A stretch of DNA of 64,000 nt from an uncultured Anaerococcus sp. (GCF_943912825.1 NZ_CALTUX010000007.1:1-64000); one strand, 5' to 3'; positions 17,183 through 26,487 are shown, counted from the first letter of the stretch. A program made the numbers and translations. The notes: generated by a model from the letters alone, not told the origin.

Positions 17183-19269
17183 CAAATGCCTTTGACCTAT
17201 TAAATAGGGATATGAAAAAATTTGTTTATGAAAATGGCTGGCAAAGTCTTACAAAGATTCAGGAAGCTGCCATCAAGCAAATTTACAAGACAGACAATAA
17301 CTTAATTCTTGCTGCACCAACAGCATCAGGTAAAACTGAAGCAGCCTTTTTGCCTGCAATTTCAAAGTCAAATGACCTAGATAAAGGCTTAAAAATTTTA
17401 TATATTTCACCCCTAATCGCCCTTATTAATGACCAGTTTAAAAGAGTCTTAGACATATGCAAGGACCTTGACATAAGGGTGACTAGTTGGCATTCAGAGG
17501 CATCTGTTAGTCAAAAGGAAAAGCTTGTTGCAAATCCTTCTGGAATCATGCTAATTACTCCAGAATCATTAGAAGCCATGCTTATAAGCGATAAGGCAAG
17601 GGCTAAGGTTTTATTTAAAGATTTAGATTTTATAATAGTAGATGAAATTCACGGCTTTTTAGACACTAATAGGGGCCTTCAGTTAAAATCTCTCCTGGTA
17701 AGAATCCAGGCCTACTCTCTAAAGACTCCAAGGATGCTAGGTCTTTCAGCAACTTTAGGAGATGAAAATTATTCCCTAGCCAAAGAATTTTTTATAAATG
17801 GGAGAGAGACAAATATTTTGCTTGATAGGTCTAGAAATGATTTATTGGCCAGTCTTGATTATATAGAAACCGATGATATAAATAATGAGATTGTAGATAA
17901 GATTTTAGAATATTCTCTTGGCAAGTCTACCTTAATTTTCCCAAATTCTAGGGAGAAGGTTGAAAAAATAACCTATCTCTTGCAAAAAGAAATAAAAGAC
18001 AAGGCCTATGGCCTTAGGGGCTTTTCCCATCATTCGTCAATTTCAAAAATTCAGAGAAAGGAAATCGAAGACTTTGCTAAAAACTCCAGGCAAGATTTCA
18101 TAATTGTAGCCACATCGACCCTAGAACTTGGAATTGATATAGGGGCAGTTGATCAGGTTATCCAAGTAGGATCGGCTGCTTCTGTCCTATCTCTTGCCCA
18201 GAGATTGGGAAGGTCTGGTAGGAGAAGTAAAAAATCTATAATCCATCAAATAGCAACAGATAAATATGACCTCCTTCAGGCCTTGGCAGCTCTTATTTTA
18301 TTCGAGGAAGGAAGGCTTGATAAGATTAACACTCCAAAGAAGTCTTTTGATATCTTCGCCCACCAAGTCCTATCGACCCTCCTTGAGAAAAATGGACTTT
18401 CTTTTGAAGATTTTTCTAAATTAAATAAGGATTTAAAAAGTTTTACTGATATAAACGATGATGAATTTGCAAAGCTAAAAGATTTTATGCTAGAAAAAAA
18501 CTTTATAGAAGAAATCGATGGAGAGTATATAGTAGGCATGGAAGCTGAAAAACTAATGACCATGGGGTCTTTCTATAACCAATTTGTTAGCAAAAAATCT
18601 TATAAGGTTTCTACTGATAAAAATATCTTGGGGGAGATTGAGCTTGGAGATAATCTAAAGGTCGGTGATAGGATCTACCTAGCAGGCCAAGTTTGGCAAA
18701 TACAGTCCATAAACCATAGGTCTAGAAAAATTATGGTAATACTTTCAGATAAGGCAAACGCCAAAAGCTTTGCCGGCTCTGGAACTTTTGAGATAAGTGG
18801 TGAAGTAAGGGCTAAGATGGAAGAAATTTTGTATGACCTTGATGCTTTAAAAATAAATCCAAATATTAAAGAAATTTTAAAAGGCCCAAGCCAGGAAATA
18901 AAAAATGAAATCTATCATTTTGTAGATTTTGAAGGCAAAAAAGCTCTAAGGACCTTTAAATCCACAAAGATAAATAGGACCCTTGCTTTATTATTAAATA
19001 TTAATGCTAAGTCATCGTCTTATTATGTTGACGATAAGTCATCGACAATTATAGGTAAAAACATAGGCAAGGATTTTAATAATTTAAGAGAAAATATCCC
19101 TAGCATAGAAGCTATAGATATATATATAAAAGAAAATCCATCGCTTATAGAAACTTATCTGTCGACAAATAAATTTATGGTCTTGGTACCAGATGATTTA
19201 AAAATCGCTTACGTTATAGAAAATATCCTCGATATTGATGGAGCTAGCCAATACTTACAAAACTTGTAA
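17179..19269 (+). CDS. Lhr-like SF2 DEAD/DEAH helicase
   Basis: 696 residues. Motif I APTASGKTEAAF (~46), Ia ISPLIALINDQF, II VDEIHGF (~154), III LSATLG, IV/V with DFIIVATSTLELGIDIGAVDQV, and VI QRLGRSGRRS (~340). The C-terminal ~300 residues hold a winged-helix-like and beta-rich region as in Lhr/BrxHI-type helicases. It is predicted to translocate on DNA with the preceding ATPase. Final gene of the coupled operon; no methylase or nuclease gene lies next to it, so this is not a complete BREX locus. Confidence 0.88.
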   Translation: MTNAFDLLNRDMKKFVYENGWQSLTKIQEAAIKQIYKTDNNLILAAPTASGKTEAAFLPAISKSNDLDKGLKILYISPLIALINDQFKRVLDICKDLDIRVTSWHSEASVSQKEKLVANPSGIMLITPESLEAMLISDKARAKVLFKDLDFIIVDEIHGFLDTNRGLQLKSLLVRIQAYSLKTPRMLGLSATLGDENYSLAKEFFINGRETNILLDRSRNDLLASLDYIETDDINNEIVDKILEYSLGKSTLIFPNSREKVEKITYLLQKEIKDKAYGLRGFSHHSSISKIQRKEIEDFAKNSRQDFIIVATSTLELGIDIGAVDQVIQVGSAASVLSLAQRLGRSGRRSKKSIIHQIATDKYDLLQALAALILFEEGRLDKINTPKKSFDIFAHQVLSTLLEKNGLSFEDFSKLNKDLKSFTDINDDEFAKLKDFMLEKNFIEEIDGEYIVGMEAEKLMTMGSFYNQFVSKKSYKVSTDKNILGEIELGDNLKVGDRIYLAGQVWQIQSINHRSRKIMVILSDKANAKSFAGSGTFEISGEVRAKMEEILYDLDALKINPNIKEILKGPSQEIKNEIYHFVDFEGKKALRTFKSTKINRTLALLLNINAKSSSYYVDDKSSTIIGKNIGKDFNNLRENIPSIEAIDIYIKENPSLIETYLSTNKFMVLVPDDLKIAYVIENILDIDGASQYLQNL

Positions 19270-19298
19270 TTAAATATTCCTATCTTTTGTGATATTAT
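19270..19298 (+). promoter_or_regulatory. Candidate promoter of the secreted protein / Bce-like operon
   Basis: Extended -10 TGATATTAT (TATTAT at 19293-19298) with a weak TTAAAT at 19270-19275, spacing 17. An AAGGAGG ribosome site and the ATG at 19326 follow. Confidence 0.45.
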
Positions 19299-19325
19299 TT
19301 AATCAAGGAAGATAAGGAGGATATT

Positions 19326-20039
19326 ATGAAATATATTAAAAGTTTGTTAATAATAGGACTTATAGTTTTTGGAGGTATTTTTATACAAGCATCTGGATCT
19401 ATAGGACAAAAAGAGTATGAAGACGAATCAAGAGAAAGGAAGGCCAAGGTAGAAGAATATTTGGACCAGGTTGATGGATTGGAAAAAGAATTTGTAGAAA
19501 AATATCTAAATCACGAGGATGAAGATCCAAGTGTGGTTGTTAGCGAAACTACAAACCTTGATACAGGCGAGTCATATAAGTACATGCAAGCTAGAGATTC
19601 GGAAAAAAATATTGAGATTAATGGCAGACTTGACGGTACAATATTTTTTAGAAAAGGCAATGAAAGATTTTGGATAGATACACAAAGAAAAATTTATTAC
19701 ACAGATACTTATGATTATAGCAAAAATCCTAAGGAAGATTTGATAATTTCTAGTAATGAAGAAATGATTTACGAAAAATTTTTAGCAGGATATGAGAAAG
19801 CTATAGAAAAATTAGATGATGGTTATAAAGTGACTTGTCTTGATGATTTGAATAAGGGATCATATGATATCTATGATAAGGATATTAACTTAATTGAATC
19901 TTTCACAGACAACAGCCAAGGTAGGTGGAAAGAAGTTATTGTTTCAAAAACTACAGATGTTGAAGAAACTTATGAGAAATTCCTAGACCTAAAAGATACC
20001 TATACTAAGGTTAACGACTTAGGAGAAATTAAGAAATAA
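19326..20039 (+). CDS. Secreted or membrane-anchored protein of unknown function, Bce-operon leader gene
   Basis: 237 residues. Residues 1-23 are a hydrophobic signal or anchor (YIKSLLIIGLIVFGGIFIQA) with no lipobox cysteine. The rest is hydrophilic, acidic and probably beta-rich in the middle (INGRLDGTIFFRKGNERFWID). I do not recognise a family. It lies nine bases before the ABC ATPase gene and shares its message, so it may be an extracytoplasmic partner of the Bce-like transporter and kinase. Confidence 0.7.
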   Translation: MKYIKSLLIIGLIVFGGIFIQASGSIGQKEYEDESRERKAKVEEYLDQVDGLEKEFVEKYLNHEDEDPSVVVSETTNLDTGESYKYMQARDSEKNIEINGRLDGTIFFRKGNERFWIDTQRKIYYTDTYDYSKNPKEDLIISSNEEMIYEKFLAGYEKAIEKLDDGYKVTCLDDLNKGSYDIYDKDINLIESFTDNSQGRWKEVIVSKTTDVEETYEKFLDLKDTYTKVNDLGEIKK

Positions 20040-20048
20040 AGGAAAGAA

Positions 20049-20795
20049 ATGAAATTTGAAAGAATTCTAAAAGTAGAAAATCTTGAAAAATATTATGGCA
20101 AGGAAGATAAGAGGGTCTTATCAAAGCTAAACTTTGACCTTCTTGAAGGTGAATTTTTAGGGATAATGGGCAAATCAGGCTCGGGGAAGACAACTATATT
20201 AAATGCTATAGCGACAATAGGGTCCTTTAACAAGGGCTCTATTTCCTATTATAATAAAGATATTTCACTCTTTAATAGGAGAATGATAACATCCTACAGG
20301 AAAAATGTGATCTCTTATATCTACCAAGATTTTAAACTTATAGATATACTGACTGCCTATGAAAATATAATCTTGCCTCTTAATATTTCAAAAAAGTCAA
20401 TTGATAAGGAAAGGCTAAGTGATATGGCAAAATTTTTAGAAATTGACCACATACTTAATTCTTATCCAGAAAGCTTGTCTGGTGGAGAGAAACAAAGGAT
20501 AGCCATAGCAAGAGCCCTTATCAAAGATGCAAAAATTATCCTTGCAGATGAGCCTACAAGTTCTCTAGATTCCAAGCTTGGTGAAAAGGTCCTTAGGCTT
20601 TTAAAAACATATAACAAGGTCCACAAAAAATCTATCATCATGGCAAGCCACGACCTAAGGGCAATTTCCTTTACAGATAGGGTTATATTTTTAAGGGACG
20701 GTCAGATTTATAATGAGCTCAGACGCAAGGAGGATGAAAGTAGGCAAGATTTCTTAGTAAGGATAGAAAATGCAGATAGGCAGCTTTTAAGATGA
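20049..20795 (+). CDS. ABC transporter ATPase, BceA/MacB type
   Basis: 248 residues. Walker A MGKSGSGKTTIL, Q-loop YIYQDFKLIDILTAYENIILPL, signature LSGGEKQRIAIARALI and Walker B IILADEPTSSLD, then the switch His in MASHDLRA. The Q-loop and D-loop wording is that of the lipoprotein-release/bacitracin-detoxification family. It pairs with the next gene, a 632-residue FtsX-type permease, by ATGA overlap. In such modules ATPase and permease remove cell-wall-active peptides from their targets and also report flux to the kinase. Confidence 0.93.
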   Translation: MKFERILKVENLEKYYGKEDKRVLSKLNFDLLEGEFLGIMGKSGSGKTTILNAIATIGSFNKGSISYYNKDISLFNRRMITSYRKNVISYIYQDFKLIDILTAYENIILPLNISKKSIDKERLSDMAKFLEIDHILNSYPESLSGGEKQRIAIARALIKDAKIILADEPTSSLDSKLGEKVLRLLKTYNKVHKKSIIMASHDLRAISFTDRVIFLRDGQIYNELRRKEDESRQDFLVRIENADRQLLR

Positions 20796-22690
20796 GAAAA
20801 GATAAATCTAGTAAAAAACTTTATTTTTTAATTTTAATAATTTCATCAATTACATCCTACATAATTCTATCGTTTGATAAGTCTGAGGTATTTTCCTATA
20901 TTTATGAAGAAAATAGGCTTTTTCTTTTAGATACAGTCAGACTTATTTACCTAGTTTCCCTTATATTTATCTTTATTCTAATCTACTATGCAAGTTTTTA
21001 TATTATAAGTGAGAAGAAAGATTATATAGGGCTTTTGATTGCAGAGGGCATGAGCAAGAAAGAGCTTTTCAAAATCTGCTTTAAGGATTTAATAAAAGAC
21101 ATAGTCAGGGCTAATTTTTTGGGCATAGGTCTTGCTGTTTTTATAAATGAATTTATAAACCTCCTTACGGTCAAGATTTTAAGTTTGGGTTTAAACTACC
21201 ATAATTTCAGCATTTCTTTTAAGGCCATTGTTTTAACAATAGGAATAAGCTTGTTTTTAAATAGCCTTTCAATTTACACTCTTGTTAGGGATTTTTATAA
21301 GAAAAAACCAGATGAAATATATAGGGGCGAGCTAAGGTCCAGGTCTAATTTATTCATGTTTTTGGCCTTACTTTTATTTGCTCTAGGGGTAATTTTAAAT
21401 GATATTTATTTAAGGGAAGAGTTTTTATTGATGCTTGCCTTAATTAGCATATTTCTACTTACAGTATTTTTTTTATTTTCTAAAATTTTCCAAAAAATTA
21501 GTATGGGAGATATGATTGTAAGAAAAAGCTTGAGTTTAACTTTCAAGAAAGACAAGGCTTCGTTAATATTTACAAGTTTTATGCTGATTGCTGGAATTCT
21601 TATTCTTGCCTATACTATTCTAACAAGTATTTCATCTAGAAATTCCCTAGAAAGGCCTGCAGATTTTACCCTTTATGATTCTAAAGAAAAAATCGAGCTT
21701 TTAAAGAAAGATTTAGATATGGGCCAAATGATAGGGGAAATTTACCCGGTTTATGGTTATGAGTATCTAGATATTTACCCAGTTCAGATAAATAATTTGG
21801 TTAAGCAAAATATGGCCCTTGATAGGTCAACAAGAAATAAGTTTTACTTTCAGCCGAGCTTTCTGCTTAAAGAATCTTCATTTGAAAATATTTATAATAT
21901 AGAAACTAAGCTAAAGGATGATGAAGCCATTCTCCTTGCAGAAAGTGAAAATGAAAAATACGGCCTTGAAGCAAGTCTTGCCAAAAAAGATGGTTCTATA
22001 AGGGTAGGAGGTAAAGATTATAAGCTATTTAAGCTTGTAAAATCAAATAAAATCTTTTCTAATGATGTGATCGGTTTATCAAGTATGGTTGTTGTAAATG
22101 ATAAGGTCTATGATTCTTTAATAGATAAAAAAGATCCCTTTGCCTACAACATAAACCTTTCAAAAGATTTCATAAATTCATTTGGTTTCTCCAAGGGCTC
22201 TGATATGTTAAGACAGGCCTTTATTGACGGGGGCTATAAGTATGAATCCTACATTTGGCAGGCAAAAAATGCTATTTCTCAAATAACAGAAAATCTTTAC
22301 ACCTATTTCTATTTGAGTTTGATCTTTATCCTGGCAGGCCTAAGCTTTTTTACAATTAGGATATTCATTCATTTTGAAAAATCCAAGGAAAAATTAAGGA
22401 TCCTAAGTCTTATGGGCCAGGATATGGGTGAGATTAGGGCTATAATTAGAAAAGAATATAGGATTCTTTTCTATCTTGTAGGTTTTACTTCACTATTTGT
22501 GGCGATATTTTTATTTACCAACCTATCTTTTAGCATGGACTTGTTTTACAGGATAAAAATCAGCAAAATAATTGGAACTCTGGCCCTAATTAGTCTTGGG
22601 ATTTTGATATTGATAAGCCTATTTTTAAGATTTATTGTTAGAGTGAGCTATGAAAGGATACTTTATTATGAAGAAGATTTTAATAATTGA
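20792..22690 (+). CDS. FtsX-family ABC permease, BceB-like
   Basis: 632 residues with about ten membrane segments: a pair near the N-terminus, two more around residues 110-160, then 190-235 and 255-280, a large extracytoplasmic domain (~285-500), and the last three at the C-terminus. This layout, with one big loop between helices VII and VIII, is the BceB signature and fits peptide-antibiotic sensing and resistance. The downstream response regulator starts inside its 3' end. Confidence 0.88.
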   Translation: MRKDKSSKKLYFLILIISSITSYIILSFDKSEVFSYIYEENRLFLLDTVRLIYLVSLIFIFILIYYASFYIISEKKDYIGLLIAEGMSKKELFKICFKDLIKDIVRANFLGIGLAVFINEFINLLTVKILSLGLNYHNFSISFKAIVLTIGISLFLNSLSIYTLVRDFYKKKPDEIYRGELRSRSNLFMFLALLLFALGVILNDIYLREEFLLMLALISIFLLTVFFLFSKIFQKISMGDMIVRKSLSLTFKKDKASLIFTSFMLIAGILILAYTILTSISSRNSLERPADFTLYDSKEKIELLKKDLDMGQMIGEIYPVYGYEYLDIYPVQINNLVKQNMALDRSTRNKFYFQPSFLLKESSFENIYNIETKLKDDEAILLAESENEKYGLEASLAKKDGSIRVGGKDYKLFKLVKSNKIFSNDVIGLSSMVVVNDKVYDSLIDKKDPFAYNINLSKDFINSFGFSKGSDMLRQAFIDGGYKYESYIWQAKNAISQITENLYTYFYLSLIFILAGLSFFTIRIFIHFEKSKEKLRILSLMGQDMGEIRAIIRKEYRILFYLVGFTSLFVAIFLFTNLSFSMDLFYRIKISKIIGTLALISLGILILISLFLRFIVRVSYERILYYEEDFNN

Positions 22691-23336
22691 AGATGACAGA
22701 AATCTCTTAAATGAACTAAGAGAATTTTTGGAAAATAGGGGATATGAAGTATCAAGTGTGGATAATTTCTTAAGAGCAAGTGACTTTGCTCTTAAAAAAA
22801 GACCTGACCTTGTAATTTTGGATATAAATTTACCAGGGATATCCGGCTTTGATATTTGCAGAGCTATAAAAGAAAAGTCAAACATTCCAGTTTTAATGCT
22901 CACTTCTAGGATAGGTATAGAAGATGAAATCAAGGGACTTGAGATAGGGGCAGATGAATATTTGGCCAAGCCAGTTGATACCAGGATGCTCATTTTAAGG
23001 ATGGAAAAGCTCTTAAACTTATTTAATCATTTCCAAGATATAATAAGCGTGGGAGATTTAAGTCTAGAGCTTTCCACTTCAAAATTATCCTACAAAGATA
23101 CTTATCTAATCTTACCACAGACAGAAGCCGATATTATCAAAAAATTAATGGAAGCCTTTCCAGAAATTGTTTCAAAAGATGACCTCTTAGAAGCTGTTTG
23201 GTCCACAATTTATATAGATGAAAATATCCTTCAGGTAAATATTACAAGGCTTAGGAAAAAACTCAAAAATCTAGGTCCCTATAATATTTTCAACAAGAGG
23301 GGATATGGCTATGGTCTAGGAGAAGCGGATGAATAG
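22668..23336 (+). CDS. OmpR-family response regulator, BceR-like
   Basis: 222 residues. Receiver domain with IIEDD acidic pocket, phospho-acceptor Asp in LVILDINLPG and Lys in LAKPVD; a winged-helix DNA-binding domain follows (VWSTIYIDENILQVNITRLRKKL). ATG 22668 is chosen because AAAGGA lies nine bases upstream. The ATG at 22650 has no ribosome site. The gene overlaps the permease end by 23 bases and the kinase start by eight. It is expected to activate the transporter operon. Confidence 0.9.
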   Translation: MKKILIIEDDRNLLNELREFLENRGYEVSSVDNFLRASDFALKKRPDLVILDINLPGISGFDICRAIKEKSNIPVLMLTSRIGIEDEIKGLEIGADEYLAKPVDTRMLILRMEKLLNLFNHFQDIISVGDLSLELSTSKLSYKDTYLILPQTEADIIKKLMEAFPEIVSKDDLLEAVWSTIYIDENILQVNITRLRKKLKNLGPYNIFNKRGYGYGLGEADE

Positions 23337-24297
23337 TACATTAAAGGACGGACTTGTTTGGATATTGGCATTTTTAGCCTTAGATCTAGTCTTTATCTTC
23401 CTAATAATTCTCATAAGTCCAGAATTAATTGATAATTTCATAATTTTTATTCTTTTATTTACTATTTTGGCTCTTTTGTTTATTTTAAGGACCATTAGAA
23501 ATAAAAATAAAAAAAGAAAAGCCCTACTTGAAGAATTTTTGATAAATAATTCCTTATTGGCTAAGGATAGACTGGTAAATGAATTTGGGAATGACTATAA
23601 AAAGATTTTTGGTGATTATCAAAGGGCTATAAAAATAAAAGACAAGAGGCTAGAAGAATCCAGGTCTAAACTCATTTCATATAGGAATTTTATAGAGATG
23701 TGGGCCCATGAAATCAAAACGCCGCTTGCCTTTGCAAATTTATTTCTAGAAAACCATAAAAATGATTTTGATAGGGAAAGTCTTGATAAACTAAGCCTAG
23801 CCAATGCCAATATAGAAAATTATATCAATCAAATTCTTTATTATGCAAGGCTTGATGCTAGCAAAAAAGACTACAAGATGGAAGATATTTACCTAAAAGA
23901 AGTAGTAGATGAAGCGATAAAGGCATATTATCCCCTAATTGCTGAAGAAGGAATTATCATAAAAGAAGATGTCGGAGAGGTAGAAGTTTTTACTGACAAA
24001 AATACTTTGGTCTTTATAATTTCTCAAATTATCTCAAATGCTATAAAATACTGTGATGGCGTTATTAATATTGCAAATAGGGGTAAAAATCTATATATAG
24101 GAAACAATGGACCTAAGGTTGCCAATCAAGACCTAGCCTTTATTTTTGAAAAGGCCTTTACGGGAGAAGTAGATAAAATTCACAAGTCAACAGGCATGGG
24201 CCTATATTTAGCTAGGCTTTATGGCAAGGACTTATCTATAGATATTGAAGTGGTAAGTAATAAAGATGGAGATTTTGTGATAGGACTTAAGTTTTAA
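23329..24297 (+). CDS. Intramembrane-sensing histidine kinase, BceS-like
   Basis: 322 residues. Two membrane helices (~10-30 and ~37-57) with only a few residues between them outside the cell, so the kinase cannot bind a ligand itself and must listen to the transporter. The H-box is FIEMWAHEIKTPLAFA, in the wording of the BceS group. ATP-binding N and G boxes are visible (IISNAIKY; TGMGLYLARLYG). Last gene of the Bce-like operon. Confidence 0.9.
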   Translation: MNSTLKDGLVWILAFLALDLVFIFLIILISPELIDNFIIFILLFTILALLFILRTIRNKNKKRKALLEEFLINNSLLAKDRLVNEFGNDYKKIFGDYQRAIKIKDKRLEESRSKLISYRNFIEMWAHEIKTPLAFANLFLENHKNDFDRESLDKLSLANANIENYINQILYYARLDASKKDYKMEDIYLKEVVDEAIKAYYPLIAEEGIIIKEDVGEVEVFTDKNTLVFIISQIISNAIKYCDGVINIANRGKNLYIGNNGPKVANQDLAFIFEKAFTGEVDKIHKSTGMGLYLARLYGKDLSIDIEVVSNKDGDFVIGLKF

Positions 24298-24336
24298 TAA
24301 TATATGTAAAGAAAAAACTTAAAAAAGTAGGTAAAG

Positions 24337-25260
24337 ATGGAAATAACTGACAGATTTGAGCTATCAGCTTGCAATAAGAGAAAAAAATTTGACATAAATC
24401 ATAAAGAAATACCGATTAAACTCAGCCCAGACCTTGATGAGGCTATTAAGTATCTTCTTTGGTATGTGCCAAATATAAACAGTGAGCAGGCCAAGGAAAA
24501 TGACCTCCTTAAAAACAAGGAGTATGATGACTATATTTTTGAAGAAATAATGAGTTTTATGAATCTAAGTGACAGGGATGTTTTATTTACAGATGATATA
24601 GCCACTTATATGGTCGATGATTTTAGAGGAGAGGTGTGCACAGATGATCAAAAAATTGTGATGAGTCTTGCAGATGGGGAAACTAAGACCATGAGCCTTT
24701 TAAGGCATATTAGAAATGCCATAGCCCATGGTAATTTCAATGTGATTGATAAGCTTGTAATTGGCTTTGATATAAAAAGGCTTGGTGGGGATAAGATTGA
24801 ATACAGGGCTATTTTTAAAATTAGACCTGATGGACTTTTAAAAGCCCTAAGAAAGATTAATTTCGATTTTACTAGCCAGGAATTTATTGGCCTTGCCTTT
24901 AAAAATTCAGGTTATTTTGTCGAAGAATACCAGGAAGAATACCAAAAGAGTCACCGCTTTGATCTTTTTGCCAAAAAGAATGATAAGAGATTTGCAATAG
25001 AGATTAGAAATTATGACTATGGTAAGAAGATAGCTAACGATGAGGTAGGTAAAATTATAAAAGCCTTTGAAGGGTCTGGAAAGGGAATTATTCCTATCCT
25101 AATTATAAATTCATCTTACCTAAGCGAGAAGAGTAAGGAAAACCTACTTAGGGCTGATTTTATTATCCTTGATATCAAAAATATTAAGAAGATGTATAAG
25201 GGAAGGGATATGGTCTCAGAAATCCTTAGAGACAATGCTTTCTTAGATAAATATAATTAA
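24337..25260 (+). CDS. HEPN-domain protein with C-terminal restriction-endonuclease-like domain
   Basis: 307 residues. LLRHIRNAIAHGNF (121-134) holds the HEPN RNase motif R-x4-H (Arg126-His131), in the wording of the pEK499_p136 HEPN family. The C-terminal half (~183-295) looks like an Mrr/PD-(D/E)xK fold: FVEEYQEEYQKSHRFDLFA then FAIEIRNYDYGKK, giving Asp209 and Glu222-x-Arg224, with Arg where Lys is usual, followed by a strand-helix-strand (IPILIINSSYLSEKSKENLLRADFIILD). It lies 39 bases after the kinase gene with a weak ribosome site. A stress or phage-defence nuclease is plausible but unproven. Confidence 0.65.
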   Translation: MEITDRFELSACNKRKKFDINHKEIPIKLSPDLDEAIKYLLWYVPNINSEQAKENDLLKNKEYDDYIFEEIMSFMNLSDRDVLFTDDIATYMVDDFRGEVCTDDQKIVMSLADGETKTMSLLRHIRNAIAHGNFNVIDKLVIGFDIKRLGGDKIEYRAIFKIRPDGLLKALRKINFDFTSQEFIGLAFKNSGYFVEEYQEEYQKSHRFDLFAKKNDKRFAIEIRNYDYGKKIANDEVGKIIKAFEGSGKGIIPILIINSSYLSEKSKENLLRADFIILDIKNIKKMYKGRDMVSEILRDNAFLDKYN

Positions 25261-25344
25261 TTCCTTGTATATAAACTTTAAATTATAATATTTTCCAGTA
25301 TAATAAGAACACGTTATTAAGACGAGAAGAATTAGGAGGTATTA

Positions 25345-26457
25345 ATGACAGAAACTAATAATCAAAATCCTGGCGATAGAAGAAGATCTAATCGTCCAGA
25401 CAAAAGAAGAGAAATTAACCTAGAAAGAGAAGAAAGCCTACAAGCAGGTAGAAATCTTTCATGGGGTTCTATAATAGCAGGAGCTGTTTCAGGAGCTGCA
25501 GTATTTACAGTACTAGGCCTTTTAACAGCAGCTTTAGGATTTGGAATCTTTTCAGCAAACTCAGCTAATCCACTTGCAGGCGTAGGCCTTGCGACAGGTC
25601 TATGGACAGCAATTACAATAATTGTTTCCTTCTGTGTAGGTGGTTTTGTATCAGGTTATGCAGCTAGATCTACAGGTCTTTTACACGGAGCTATAACTTG
25701 GGCAGTAACAATCTTATTACTATTTACCCTTGTTCTAAATGCAGTAGCTTCAACTTTAGGTCTTGCAGGTCAAGCAGTTGGTGCTGTAGCAGGAGGAGCT
25801 GCTAATGTTGCTAGTAATGTAGCAGGTAGTGCAGGAGACCTAGCAAGCTCTGCAATTGGAACTGCTATTGATGGGGTAAGCGAAAACCTTAATGATGTTG
25901 ACACAGAAGATCTTAAAGCTAATCTTGAAAAATATCTAGCAGATACTGATGTTAAAGAACTTCAACCAGCATATCTAAGCAGCCAAGTTGAAGAAAGTAA
26001 GGATGAAATCGCTCAAACAGCTAAAAATATTGCTTTAAACCCAGATAATGCAGGAGCTGAAATAAAAGCTCTTACAGATTCATTAAGTGCTAAGGCTGAA
26101 AAAATTGCTGATTCTGCTGACAAAGATGCTATAACAAATGCTGTAGCAGAAAATTCTAACCTATCTAAGGCAGAGGCTGATGAAATTGCTAACAATATCT
26201 ATGAGGAGCTAAATAAGGCTTCAGAAGAGACAAGTAAGGCAATTGATCAAGCAAGCAAAGAAATAACAAAGCTTGCAGAAGAATCCAAGATAAAACTTGA
26301 CCAAACTGTAGAAGGAGCAAAAGACACTGCTGATAAGGCAGCTAATGCTGTATCCCTTGGATCAGTTCTAAGCTTCTTAGGATTAATCATAGCCCTTGCA
26401 GTATCAGCAATAGCTGGTAGAAAAGGTGAAGAATTCGCAATCAAAAATTACAGATAA
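25345..26457 (+). CDS. Membrane protein with N-terminal four-helix glycine-rich domain and long alanine-rich coiled coil
   Basis: 370 residues. A basic N-terminus (RRSNRPDKRREINLER) is followed by SWGSIIAGAVSGAAVFTVLG and two or three more glycine-rich helices to ~residue 155, resembling the YrzE/TIGR04086 or 'PhnA-like' membrane family. Residues ~160-340 are Ala/Asp/Lys-rich heptad-like sequence reminiscent of LEA-type repeats. A final helix (VSLGSVLSFLGLIIALAVSAIAG) re-enters the membrane. AGGAGGT precedes the ATG. Function unknown; an envelope-stress role is a guess. Confidence 0.75.
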   Translation: MTETNNQNPGDRRRSNRPDKRREINLEREESLQAGRNLSWGSIIAGAVSGAAVFTVLGLLTAALGFGIFSANSANPLAGVGLATGLWTAITIIVSFCVGGFVSGYAARSTGLLHGAITWAVTILLLFTLVLNAVASTLGLAGQAVGAVAGGAANVASNVAGSAGDLASSAIGTAIDGVSENLNDVDTEDLKANLEKYLADTDVKELQPAYLSSQVEESKDEIAQTAKNIALNPDNAGAEIKALTDSLSAKAEKIADSADKDAITNAVAENSNLSKAEADEIANNIYEELNKASEETSKAIDQASKEITKLAEESKIKLDQTVEGAKDTADKAANAVSLGSVLSFLGLIIALAVSAIAGRKGEEFAIKNYR

Positions 26458-26461
26458 AACA

Positions 26462-26487
26462 AAAACTAGGCTCAAGGGCCTAGTTTT
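26462..26487. terminator. Terminator between convergent genes
   Basis: AAAACTAGGC pairs with GCCTAGTTTT around a TCAAGG loop. It is symmetric, so it can serve both directions. Confidence 0.8.

Noticed and set aside
17179..19269. Complete BREX locus
   Set aside because: The BrxD- and BrxHI-like genes are present but no PglX methylase, PglZ phosphatase, BrxC or BrxB is found on either side.
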